Below, in pieces: positions 12,145 to 23,300 of a DNA stretch of 64,000 nt. The translations under genes and the position numbers were made by a program. The stretch comes from Hirundichthys speculiger (Eukaryota; Chordata; Actinopteri; Beloniformes; Exocoetidae). How positions within the stretch are numbered: position 1 is the stretch's first letter; the number at the start of each line of letters is the position of its first letter. Below the pieces are notes generated by a model that worked only from the letters and a program-made list of their open reading frames with translations, did not search any database and was not told where the DNA came from. The stretch is taken from NCBI GenBank assembly GCA_018398805.1, contig JAGFBZ010000708.1:1-64000 (forward strand), read 5' to 3'.

Positions 12145-13664
12145 TTGCAAAAAGAAGAGTATTTTTGTGTTGGAGTCATGGACCAGAAACCAGCATCATC
12201 TTTCTCCACCTCAGAGACCTCCTCTGCCTCCCCCTCCACTCTGTCTGTCTCCTGCAATCAGGTCAAAAAACAACTAGAGAAACTGAACCAGAACAAGGCT
12301 GCAGGTCCAGACGGTGTCTGTCCCAGAGTTCTCAAGACCTGCTCATTGCAACTATGTCAGATTCTCCAGCACCTCTTCAACACCAGTTTGAGACAGAAAA
12401 CAGTTCCTGTGCTGTGGAAAACATCCTTCCTTATTCCAGTGCCTAAAAAACCACAACCAGCTGAACCTAACGACTACAGACCAGTTGCCCTGACATCTCA
12501 CATCATGAAAGTCCTGGAGAGACTCTTACTGGCCCACCTCAACAAGCAGGTCAGCACCTTTCAGGACCCATTACAGTTTGCATATCGTAATGGGCTTGGG
12601 GTTGAAGACGCCATCATCTACCTGCTTCACAGAGCCCACTCTCATCTGGACCAATCAGGTAGCACTTTGAGGGTCGTGTTCTTTGATTTCTCAAGTGCTT
12701 TTAATACAATTCAGCCTGCGTTGTTATGTGTGAAGCTCCATCAGTTCCAGGTGGATTCCTCCACAACCTCCTGGATTTATGACTACCTCACAAACAGACC
12801 ACAGTTTGTGAGACTGAAAGGTTGTGTGTCTGAGATGGAGGTCAGCAGCATTGGAGCACCACAAGGAACTGTTCTCTCACCATTTCTCTTCACGCTCTAC
12901 ACCTCTGACTTCCAGTCCAACTCTGAGTCCTGTCATCTGCAGAAATACTCTGATGACTCTGCAGTTGTTGGGTGTATCAGCAACGGACAGGAAGCAGAGT
13001 ACAAAGAACTGATCTGTCAGTTTGTGAAATGGTGTAGTAACAATCATCTCGTATTAAATACCAGCAAAACTAAGGAGATGATTGTCGACTTTAGGAGGAG
13101 CAAGAATCAACACAGCAGTGTTTCCATCCTGGGAAAGGAGGTGGAGGTGGTGGAGGAATACAAGTATCGTGGAGTTCAGCTTGACAACAGACTGGAGTGG
13201 AAATGCAACACAGAATACATCTACAAGAAAGGTCAGAGCAGACTCTACTTTTTAAGAAAGCTGAGATCTTTTAATGTCTCTACCAAGATGTTGCACATCT
13301 TCTATAGGTCTGTTGTTGAAAGTGCAATCAGCTTTGCAGCCATCTGCTGGGGCAGCAGAATCAGAACCAGAGACCTGAAGAGAATCAACAAACTGATCAG
13401 GAAAGCTGGATCTGTGCTGGGGTAACTCTGGAGCCGCTGGAGCTGATTGTACAAAAAAGAATGCTGCACAAGCTGATGAAGATGATGGAGGACTCTTCAT
13501 CTCTCCATGACACAGTGATCAAACAACAGAGTGTGTTCAGTGAGAGGCTTCTTCAGGTCCGTTGCAAGACAGAAAGATACAGAAGATCATTCCTGCCAGC
13601 AGCCATCAGCCTCCACAACAAGACCTAATACCTGTTATTATATTATTATTTCTGTCTGTTTTTT

Positions 13665-13702
<38 letters not shown>

Positions 13703-13785
13703 AGAGAGCCCTTACTCCATTGAATTTCCCTTTATGGGATAAATAAAGTATTTTTCATTTCATTCATTTCATTTCATTATAAGGA
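12145..13785 (+). mobile_element. 5'-truncated non-LTR retrotransposon with reverse transcriptase (L2/Rex1/CR1-like)
   Basis: The ORF at 12145-13425 (426 aa) has the RT landmarks AAGPDGVCPRVLK, NDYRPVALTSHIMKVLERL, VVFFDFSSAFNTIQP, GAPQGTVLSPFLFTLYTSDF, the catalytic box YSDDSAVVG (YSDD rather than the usual FADD), LNTSKTKEMIVDFRR and the C-terminal RLNKL-type block ending KAGSVLG. No endonuclease domain lies upstream, so the copy is 5'-truncated. After the stop at 13425 the expected C-terminus (LEPLELIVQKRMLHKLM) continues in the next frame to about 13627; one missing G in the G-run explains the break. The tail has an A-run at 13671-13699, a TTCCC/GGGA mini-hairpin and ATTTC repeats, typical of CR1/L2/Rex1 3' ends. 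The clade is inferred. Confidence 0.85.
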
Positions 13786-14617
13786 AATTGTTTTGCAATA
13801 ACTAGATGGGACATCTATTAATATGCGAGACAATATCCTCAGCTTTCGAGAATAGAAATCTAAACATCAGATAATAGCAGGTTCAAAATTATTGTTACCA
13901 TTTATATTTCTGCTTTTTAATAGACACTTAAGTGAAAAAACAATAATTCCCTTAATAAAAATATCCTACAAAAGGCCACGTGATGGCATTTATTGATGAG
14001 GATTACATGTATAGATGGCTGATTGATATTTTTAATTTTGTATAAATGCTGTTGGATCACAGCCTAGATATCCAGACATACCACTTTCAAGTTTAAATTT
14101 GTTATGCTGCATATTTTTGGATGTGGGTCTGATCTATCAGGCTAATTGGTGTATTGTTGGAGATCAATGGATCATTACACCACTAGATTTAATGTTTTTT
14201 TTTTTATTATTATTAAATGGTCTTTAAAAATAAGTGTTGTGAAATTGTACAAATTTTTATTGAAAAATATTTACAGGTTAAACAGTGCTGACTGAATAGA
14301 CTTATTACACAACCGTTTCCTCAGTTTCTGGACATCTTCACTACCCAAAATATCAAAGTTTTATCTGTACTATCTTAGCTTATAGGGCCTATTTGTTTGT
14401 TGTCAAAAAAAAAAAAAAAAAAATGATATGCAAAAATTCTAATAAAGACAAATATTAAAAACAATAAACATTGAGCTTGTTAGTGGTATTAATTACTCTG
14501 AAATGATGTCTGATAGAAGTAAACTGTAGTGAAGCATTAGTGGACTATACTGGAGTGATTCAGTCATATTGAGCCAGTGTAATGTGAGGTTCTCAGACAG
14601 GTCCGTCATTGAAATTT
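13786..14617. other. AT-rich stretch without coding signal
   Basis: Nothing beyond homopolymer runs (for example an A-run at about 14405-14423) was recognised. The 3' untranslated region of pms2 (minus strand) must lie in the right part. Confidence 0.5.
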
Positions 14618-14761
14618 TCAGTCTTGTGAGATGATGTCCAGGTTGGTGAGGTGTCTCATGGTCGGCCTGCCATGAGGACAGTCCCACGGGTGCTCAATCT
14701 CCCCCATATGAGTCACCAGCTTCTTCATCTCACTCACACTCAGAGCAGTGCCAATCATTAC
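14618..14761 (-). CDS. pms2: PMS2 terminal coding exon (mismatch repair endonuclease, C-terminus)
   Basis: This single exon, after an acceptor CAG, encodes [40 protein letters not shown] and a final LDIISQD. It aligns with the human PMS2 C-terminus, including the metal-binding/endonuclease-site block CPHGRPT. Length is 144 nt, the same as the human terminal coding exon. PMS2 pairs with MLH1 in MutL-alpha, which nicks DNA in mismatch repair. No earlier pms2 exon was found further along the minus strand (14762 to the right edge): an L1 tail and a minisatellite come next, then an unrelated NLR gene. The gene is therefore partial here, either cut by rearrangement or misassembly or separated by a very long intron. 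It lies next to rsph10b, as in human. Confidence 0.9.
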   Translation of the reverse strand, partial: VMIGTALSVSEMKKLVTHMGEIEHPWDCPHGRPTMRHLTNLDIISQD

Positions 14762-15146
14762 CTGATGGTGGATGCCAGAAAAAAAAAAAGAATAGAAAAT
14801 GTTTTACAAAGCAGTTCTGGAAAAAATAATGTGCTCCTGTAGATATGCTGAGATGAGACTTTTTTAAGAAAGTCAAAGATGCAAGTTGAACACCAAATAA
14901 TTGATCAGTAAGTGGCAGCTATCAAACTCGAACTGGAAAACGAGTAACTATGAATGTTACGTCTCATTACTGCCGATATATAAGTACCTATATGGCAAGA
15001 GTGTCTGCACTAACAACCTGCAAATACACCAATTTTAGTTATTTTATATGTTTGGATCATATAATGGCCTCAATTTCATAGTGTATTGAATGGTGGTAAA
15101 AGATTAAGGTTGATCCTGCATACTATATTATACTCAGTAAGCCTAT
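14762..15146. other. Presumed pms2 intron start, no recognised feature
   Basis: AT-rich sequence upstream of the pms2 terminal exon. No further exon was seen. Confidence 0.4.
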
Positions 15147-16085
15147 CTTTTTTTTTGTTTCAAATATTTTTTATTGTGAAGAGCGGCATCATGATACATG
15201 GTAGCCAAAGAAACTTCTTCTCTTCCTTTTTATCACATACAGTATGAACAACAGTGAGGAGGCTATTCATCATTTGTTTAAAAAGGAAAAAGAAATAATC
15301 CTCACAAGATAAACTGAACATAGAACATAAACAGAAATAAGTTGAAAAAGAAGAGAAAAAAAAAAACAAAAAAAAAGACCCTGACCCACCCATCTTCCCA
15401 CCCAGACTCTAAACCCTTCCCTGGAGTGTTACCCTAATGTTACGCATAGTGTAGTTCATATACAGGGTATGAATTAGTTTAGCCTTTCAAATAGGAGATT
15501 AAGGGGTGCCAAATCTTATCAAATTCTCAGAGTTTATTTCTCAGAAAGAATCTAATTCTTTCTACATGCAGAGTTTCTATTGACTCAGCGAGCCATTGTT
15601 TAACAGTGGGCACTTCTTTCTTCTTCCAAAAAAGAAGAATGAGCTTTTTAGCAATGAGAAGTCCATGAGATAACAGACGTTTCTGAGCTACCTGTAGTCT
15701 CCTCACACCCACTGATATCCCTAAAGTGATTAGCACTGGGTCTGGTTCTAATTTCACCTTCAACATCTTTGAGAATATTCTAAATATCCCTGACCAAAAG
15801 TTATGCAGGTTGGTGCACAGGACATAACTGTGCAATAAGTTTGCATTTGGTGAGCCACATTTATCGCATTGAGATGAAATTTCTGGAAATATTTGTATTT
15901 TGTGTAATTTTGCCTTTGAATAATGCAATCTATGCAAAACTTTAAATTGTATTAAACGATATCGTGCGTTAACTGAGCAAGTATGTATTCCAGGCTTTTA
16001 TTCCAAATATCCTCTGATAACTGCTCACCCAGTTCGGCTTCCCATTCTGCTTTAATTGCATTAGTTGCAATCAACTTGGGGTTGG
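15147..16085 (-). mobile_element. L1-type ORF2 C-terminal tail, truncated by a minisatellite
   Basis: The frame at 15937-15527 encodes a 136-residue tail with CDKCGSPNANLLHSYVLC, a CX2CX8HX4C knuckle typical of the C-terminus of L1-like ORF2, then KLILLFWKKKEVPTVKQWL and ERIRFFLRNKL. Upstream sequence to about 16085 continues in the same style (AEWEAELGEQLSEDIWNKSL) with a stop and frame change. A T-run at about 15147-15156 is the 3' A-tail in reverse. The 5' side ends abruptly where the 19-bp array begins. It is a dead copy. Confidence 0.8.
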
Positions 16086-16106
16086 GGGTTTACTCCGGTG
16101 GACGAG

Positions 16107-18416
16107 AGGGTAACCTGCTCCTCCATGGAGAACCTGCTCCTCCATGGAGAACACGCTCCACCATGGAGAACCTGCTCCACCATGAAGAACCTGCTCCACC
16201 ATAGAGAACCTGCTCCTCCATGGAGAACCTGCTCCACCATGGAGAACCTGCTCCACCATGAAGAACCTGCTCCACCATGGAGAACATGCTCCTCCATGGA
16301 GAACCTGCTCCTCCATGGAGAACACGCTCCTCCATGGAGAACACGCTCCTCCATGGAGAACCTGCTCCTCCATGGAGAACACGCTCCTCCATGGAGAACC
16401 CGCTCCACCATGGAGAACCCGCTCCACCATGGAGAACCCGCTCCTCCATGGAGAACCCGCTCCACCATGGAGAACCCGCTCCACCATGAAGAACCTGCTC
16501 CACCATGAAGAGCCTGCTCCACCATAGAGAACCTGCTCCTCCATGGAGAACCTGCTCCACCATGGAGAACCCGCTCCACCATGAAGAACCTGCTCCACCA
16601 TGGAGAACCCGCTCCACCATGAAGAACCTGCTCCACCATAGAGAACCTGCTCCTCCATGGAGAACCTGCTCCACCATGAAGAACCTGCTCCACCATGAAG
16701 AACCCGCTCCACCATGAAGAACCTGCTCCACCATGAAGAGCCGCTCCACCATGAGAAACTGGAGAACCCGCTCCACCATGAAGAACCGCTCCACCATGCT
16801 CCACCAGGAGAACCCGCTCCACCATGAAGAACCTGCTCCACCAGAAGAAACCGCTCCACCCTGGATGGAGAACTGCTCCACCATGGAGAACACGCTCCTC
16901 CATGAAGAACCCGCTCCACCATGAAGAACCTGCTCCACCATGGAGAACCCGCTCCACCATGAAGAACCTGCTCCACCATGAAGAACCCGCTCCACCATGG
17001 AGAGCCTGCTCCACCATGAAGAACCCGCTCCACCATGGAGAACCTGCTCCACCATGGAGAACCTGCTCCACCATGGAGAACACGCTCCTCCATGAAGAAC
17101 CTGCTCCACCATGAAGAACCTGCTCCACCATGGAGAACCCGCTCCACCATGAAGAACCCGCTCCACCATGAAGAACCGCTCCCATGAGAGCCTGCTCCAC
17201 CATAGAGAACCTGCTCCTCCATGGAGAACCTGCTCCACCATGGAGAACCCGCTCCACCATGAAGAACCCGCTCCACCATGAAGAACCCGCTCCACCATGG
17301 AGAACCTGCTCCTCCATGGAGAACACGCTCCTCCATGAAGAACCTGCTCCACCATGAAGAACCTGCTCCACCATGGAGAACCCGCTCCACCATGAAGAAC
17401 CTGCTCCACCATGAAGAACCCGCTCCACCATGGAGAGCCTGCTCCACCATGAAGAACCCGCTCCACCATGGAGAACCTGCTCCACCATGGAGAACCTGCT
17501 CCACCATGGAGAACACGCTCCTCCATGAAGAACCTGCTCCACCATGAAGAACCTGCTCCACCATGGAGAACCCGCTCCACCATGAAGAACCCGCTCCACC
17601 ATGAAGAACCCGCTCCACCATGGAGAGCCTGCTCCACCATAGAGAACCTGCTCCTCCATGGAGAACCTGCTCCACCATGGAGAACCCGCTCCACCATGAA
17701 GAACCCGCTCCACCATGAAGAACCCGCTCCACCATGGAGAACCTGCTCCTCCATGGAGAACACGCTCCACCATGGAGAACCTGCTCCACCATGGTGAACC
17801 TGCTCCTCCATGGAGAACACGCTCCACCATGGTGAACCTGCTCCTCCATGGAGAACCTGCTCCACCATGGAGAACCTGCTCCACCATGGAGAACCTGCTT
17901 CTCCATGGAGAACCTGCTCCACCATGGAGAACCTGCTTCTCCATGGAGAACCTGCTCCTCTCCAACTATTCAGAGACCTGCAGCAGGAATCACATCTGAA
18001 ATTAGCTCATTTAGTGGAGAAAAGTGGAACCCGCTCCACCATGAAGAACCCGCTCCACCATGAAGAACCCGCTCCACCATGGAGAGCCTGCTCCACCATA
18101 GAGAACCTGCTCCTCCATGGAGAACCTGCTCCACCATGGAGAACCCGCTCCACCATGAAGAACCCGCTCCACCATGAAGAACCCGCTCCACCATGGAGAA
18201 CCTGCTCCTCCATGGAGAACACGCTCCACCATGGAGAACCTGCTCCACCATGGTGAACCTGCTCCTCCATGGAGAACACGCTCCACCATGGTGAACCTGC
18301 TCCTCCATGGAGAACCTGCTCCACCATGGAGAACCTGCTCCACCATGGAGAACCTGCTTCTCCATGGAGAACCTGCTCCACCATGGAGAACCTGCTTCTC
18401 CATGGAGAACCTGCTC
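16107..18416. repeat. 19-bp minisatellite (about 118 copies)
   Basis: The unit is CCTGCTCCACCATGGAGAA with variants CCCGCTCC, ACGCTCC, CTCCTCCATGG and CCATGAAGAA. About 97 units run from 16107 to 17955, and about 21 more follow a 70-bp spacer. The unit lacks stop codons in all three minus frames, so three parallel minus frames stay open for about 600 codons each. Because 19 is not a multiple of 3, each gives the same 19-residue cycle; this is a by-product of the repeat, not evidence for a protein. Confidence 0.97.
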
Positions 18417-18485
18417 CTCTCCAACTATTCAGAGACCTGCAGCAGGAATCACATCTGAAATTAGCTCATTTAGTGGAGAAAAGTG
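17568..18485. repeat. Exact tandem duplication, two 459-bp copies
   Basis: Copy 1 (17568-18026) and copy 2 (18027-18485) each contain about 390 bp of the 19-bp array followed by the same non-repetitive segment (TCCAACTATTCAGAGACCTG onward to AGAAAAGTG). They look identical through their length, including the unit variants, so the event is recent or an assembly artefact. Confidence 0.9.
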
Positions 18486-20145
18486 GAACATCTCCCAGTT
18501 TAAACATTTGTTCTGTCACCGATCTTCTGTTGTGAATAAAATATTGACTCATGTGGTTTGAAGAATTTTTAGTTTCCATTTTAGTGAAATAAAAAAATGT
18601 ACTTAATTTATTTTTTATTTCAGTTTTTCCAGAATGCAGGTTGTAATTCTCCACATCATGGAAACCAAAACTGAGTGTGAGAATGTTCGAGGTTATTTGT
18701 CTAAATGTGTCCCTGTGATGGACGAGACAAACAGAAAACTATGAACAGACCAACATGAAATAATAAAAAAATATGTTTTTGTTTTTGCTGAGCTGAATAA
18801 CATGTTATAATAAAATATAACATAACAAAATAGAATAAAATGTTTTCTCTTGAAATAGACCGAGTAAACTTTTTTTTTTTTAATTTGCAAGAACGATTTT
18901 AGATTAAAGCCATAAAGTAACAATGCCATAGTGGTAAAGACTGAAAAACATGAAGATACTGTTTAGAATTTGAATAAATGTGTTTATTCGTGCCATTTGA
19001 AATGACACAATATCAAAAAATAAACTTTTTCCATAAGTTTATCGCCCTCAGGCAACACTGTATCATTGTGGAACAGCCTCTACATATATCAAACCAAACT
19101 ATCATAACTCAATTCAAAACAAGACAGGAAGTCACATTTCACAGTTTGATCATTTGTTCTACATTTAAATTCTTGTCTTAGTTTCTAGTGTGTCTTTCCT
19201 GACAGACAGTCTTTTGCTACAATTTGTTAAGTTGCTGCCATCTTTGGCAGTTATCAGTGCATTTTATCCCATATTTTATATTGATTGAACAGCATGTAAA
19301 TATAAATACACAATACCAAAAATGACTCTCAACTTCTCCTGCAATGTTCTCCTCTCAAAAGGCGTTGCTTTTAATGATTGAACAGTTTTCTCTTTTCGAT
19401 TCTTGCTAGTGAAAATACACTCTCTTCCCGCCTACTCCTTCTGGCGCACCTTGACAGATGTGCAGCGAGCCGGTTGCTCTCTGCTGCCACCCTGTGGCTG
19501 ACAGAGTGTACAGCAGCACCATTCATATGAACGCTGAGGGTGTGGGTTATGTGCGCCTGCGCCCCACCAAGCTCCTCTCTCTTGTATTGCCAGCCGGAAA
19601 CATGTGACATATCCGTGACTTTAGACGTCATAAAACATATTTTAATCTATATTTTATTGTAGATTACACACATAACTCACTAACTCTATGATAATTAATT
19701 ACCATACTCATTTTAAAACTATACAGTATATATTTCAAAGTAATTAATTCTTCTTCACTTAAGTCTTGGATGTGGTGCGGCGCCCTAGCGCCCTCTATTG
19801 ACCAGCTGCCACTGCCTCTCACTAAGACAAAGATCATCACTTCCATCTGTAGAGAAGAAAGAAGAGAGCAGATGAAGTTAGTGTCTGCAGAGACCCCCTC
19901 AGTGATGCAGCACATCCAATATAAAGAGCAGCTGGGACTTCAGTCCTGTTCAGAGCTGCAGTGGAGCAGCTGACTGTCTGTACTTCCTGTAAGGCTGTCA
20001 GCTGGAATACACATGAACACAAGCACAACACTGCTCTACAACAAAACATCTGGCTCATCTGATTGTCTTTCTGTCATCATTCTCCTCTCACAGCTTCACT
20101 GAGAGGCTGCAGCTTTACTGGAAACACTGGATCTTTGCTTTGATA
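18486..20145. other. No gene recognised
   Basis: AT-rich to 19340, then a short GC-richer patch (about 19420-19620) without a convincing coding frame. It lies between the minisatellite and the last NLR exon. A PRY-SPRY (B30.2) exon, often the last exon of fish NLR genes, was looked for here and not seen. Confidence 0.45.
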
Positions 20146-20206
20146 CTAACTGGGTTTAGTAGAAAACTGCTGAAAGCAGCAGGACTGACTCCAACCCTCC
20201 ACTGAC

Positions 20207-20380
20207 CTGAGAGTCTGTAGTTTGTAGTCTGGATTCTCCACCAGATCACACAGCTGCTGCACATCTGGATCCTGCAGGTTGTTCAGTCTCAAGTCCAGAT
20301 GTTTCAGATGGGAGGGGTTGGACTTCAGAGCTGAGACCAGAGAAGAACAGCTGATCTTTGTCAACATGCAGTCCTCCAAT
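20207..20380 (-). CDS. NLR LRR exon 5 (last one in the window)
   Basis: 58 codons including [20 protein letters not shown] and [20 protein letters not shown]. It is the most divergent copy. A GT donor follows at 20206, but no further downstream exon was recognised. If unspliced, the frame ends at a stop at 20146, 20 residues later. Confidence 0.8.
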
Positions 20381-23300
20381 CTGAATAAAGAATAAAGAAT
20401 AAAAGCAGTGATGTGAAGCCACCAGGATGCAGGTTCAAACAGTCAAACAGAACAAGTGAAAAAAGAGCTCTCATTAATATTAATGACATCATGCTGCTGC
20501 TCCAATAACAACACAGTGACTTCAGCTCTTCAACTGTGTTTGTGGAGTTCTGCTTCAGGTTCTCCTACATCAGGGTTCCACAATTATCTTCTGATGTCTT
20601 CAGATCCCTGAGGAGACTGGTGAAACACTCCTGGACTGAAACTTGGACCAGAGAGAATCCTTAGTTGTCATAGCAACAGGAAGCCTGTCCTGCGTTTAGT
20701 GACGTCTAGTGATGCTAGAGTCAGCAATGTAAAGGTCCAGCATGTGTGTTGAGAGCTTTGTTGTATGTAATGTTATATTTTGGAGCCAGATATAATATTT
20801 GTGTCTCTAAAAAACAACTTAGTGGAGGGGGAGGAAACATCTGCCAGAACAGCCTTCAGCATTTTCCAGCTGTAGTTATTTTCTCCTGGTGGTTGATATT
20901 AAATGGACTGATCCTGATGTGACTGATTTTCCTGCATTTGTGAGCTTGATGTGTGGACAGTATTTATTTGTGTCTCTTCATTAGTGGTTAGTATAATGAT
21001 GTCATGGAGCCACAGCAACCCTTGAAGTATGAATATGAATAGCTTTATTTGTCATTGAGCCAGCGTCCCGGCACAATGAAATGTTACATCCAGTACATCA
21101 TCCAAGAAAACAAACAACATTTAAGACAGCCATTACGGCGCTGCCAATATATTAGATGAAAATTAGATAACATATGGAAAGGGGGAGGGGGGGCTAAAAC
21201 AAAGTATCTCTCCCAACGTGTCCTTGAGGGGCACGTTGTGAGATTAGAAAAGAAGACCCCAGCACAAAAATTAAGAATAACAGACGTAAACTAGGACATC
21301 GAAAGGGGAGGGGGAGGAGGGTGCAGGGGTGTCCAGCGAAGCAGTCTGTGCTCGTGCAGCCATCATCGGCTCGCACAGCAATCAGTCCGCCCAGCATGGT
21401 GGGGAGGAACAAGCAGGAGCCAGCGGATACGTTGAGCAGGGGGGGCGGGATGCGATGTGTGTGTGTGTGCACATATGAATCAGTCCGTGAGTAAGTGTCA
21501 GTAGTTGATAAACAGGTGCTGTTTGAGCAGGAGAGGTGGGGGGGGAAAGAGCCTCGAGACGCATAACATCTGGGGGAGTTTTCAGCAGCCAGCCTTGAGT
21601 CAAGGCCAGCTTCCCTTTAGGGGAGCCAGATTCAGATAAGAGAGATTGTTTAGGTCAGGCTGACATGTGATTTCGTCTGCCTTGGGTCCTTGCTGGTGTC
21701 ATCTCGGTGGGAATCCATCCAAACAGCCGAATATCAGGTCAGTTCTCCCTGAGCAGCGCATGTAGTTTTCCCAAGTTGGAATCCATTTTCGTAATGAGTT
21801 CAAAAATCCTCCCTTGTCTGTGATTCACACTCTGAATCACATCCAGTTTCCGATTCAGCTCGCCAAGCATAACAGTCTGGGCGCTCACAGGGCGGTTCAC
21901 CTCCACGCACACGGCAGACAGGTCTGGAATGAGAGCCTCCGTGCGCCTAATTTTCCGATACATCAGGTATCTGCCGACACCAAACAGCAGAAATCCCGTG
22001 ATCATAAATCCAAATATATAGACATCTTCAGTGTCCTCAATGAACAGGGGAGCCAAGCATTCCAGGCTGAATTTGCCCCATCCAGGAGGGACAGGAGGGC
22101 TCTCCTGTTGCCCCTCTTCTTGTTGAGAAAATGTGATCGATTGCATTGAGAGACCAGCTGACCCGATCCATGGTTAGAGATTTAGATATTATCCCGTGTG
22201 AGACTCCAAAACAAGCACAGACAAGAGAAGAGCAGCAGCAGGGTCAGATAGACAGCTCAAGAAAAAGCATCTGCCTCGCAGAGAGCAGGAAGTGCTGCAC
22301 GTCCACATCTCCAGAGCTAATGCTGTATACAGCACGCTCAGTTTTGCTTTGGTTGGGTTTCATTTTCACTGGAATGAATGTGGAAGTTTAAAGAGTGTAC
22401 TGCAAAAGAAACTACGTGATATCAGTTACTGAAGCACTGTAGGTTAAAGCATGGCCACGCCCTTATCCGTGCACGTATCCAAACTGCCCGTGCACATTTC
22501 AAACTTGGAACGTGCTCTGAAGTCTCCTGTGTAGATCACATTTAGATCAGAGCTCTCAAACACCAACAGACTTGACAACATTTAGCTGCCACCTCTGTTC
22601 AAACAGCCACATCGCTTCACTGAAAGAATCTGAACTCATGTTGATAGTCACCTAAAAAACATGAAACTAGAAGCTGCATTTCTGACAACTGTTGTTTTCA
22701 AACAAATATTTATGGAACATATCAAGCTCACAAGAACAGAAATCACAGGACAATGAAGGATTTCAAAGATGGGATTGTAAAAATGCCACAGCTGTTTCAC
22801 TAAACTGCTCTTTTGGGGATTCGTGTTGGACAGATAGTAATGAGCCACTGGATGATGCTGAACTTGAGGATGGTCCTTTGATCCCAGAGGGAGATGTGAC
22901 TAAAGTTATAGAGCAGAAATTGTGGTTAGTGTTCTTAAAGTTGGAGAAGTGTTTCCATGTTCCAGCCTCAGCTGTTGATGAGCTGTTCAGTGAGTTGAAT
23001 GGTTTGGTTGCTTCAGTCCTGGTACCTGTAGATGACAACATTCCTGCTGACTCAGTCAGCGTCACTTTCAGGTTGATCACTGACTCATCAAAGAGTTAAA
23101 GGGCACATTTTCTTCTTCTAAGCCTTGATGAAGAGCTTCAGGAAAGGAAGGCCCATTATCTAGGTTCTGTATAAATGTAAGACACCTGTCAACACAGATG
23201 GACAGGTGTCCTCTGAGACAAGCCTTAATAAAAGGCAGCAAGGTGGAAGAGGAGGGACTGGGAAAGAGGAGAGTTGGGATGTCAGATGGGCAGCAGAGGT

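Noticed and set aside
16061..17965. Three overlapping ORFs of 611-634 codons on the minus strand
   Set aside because: They are the stop-free frames of a 19-bp minisatellite and give the same 19-residue cycle; no homologue, start context or splice signals.
19371..19631. 86-codon minus ORF in a GC-richer patch
   Set aside because: No recognisable domain and no pms2 or B30.2 similarity; probably chance.
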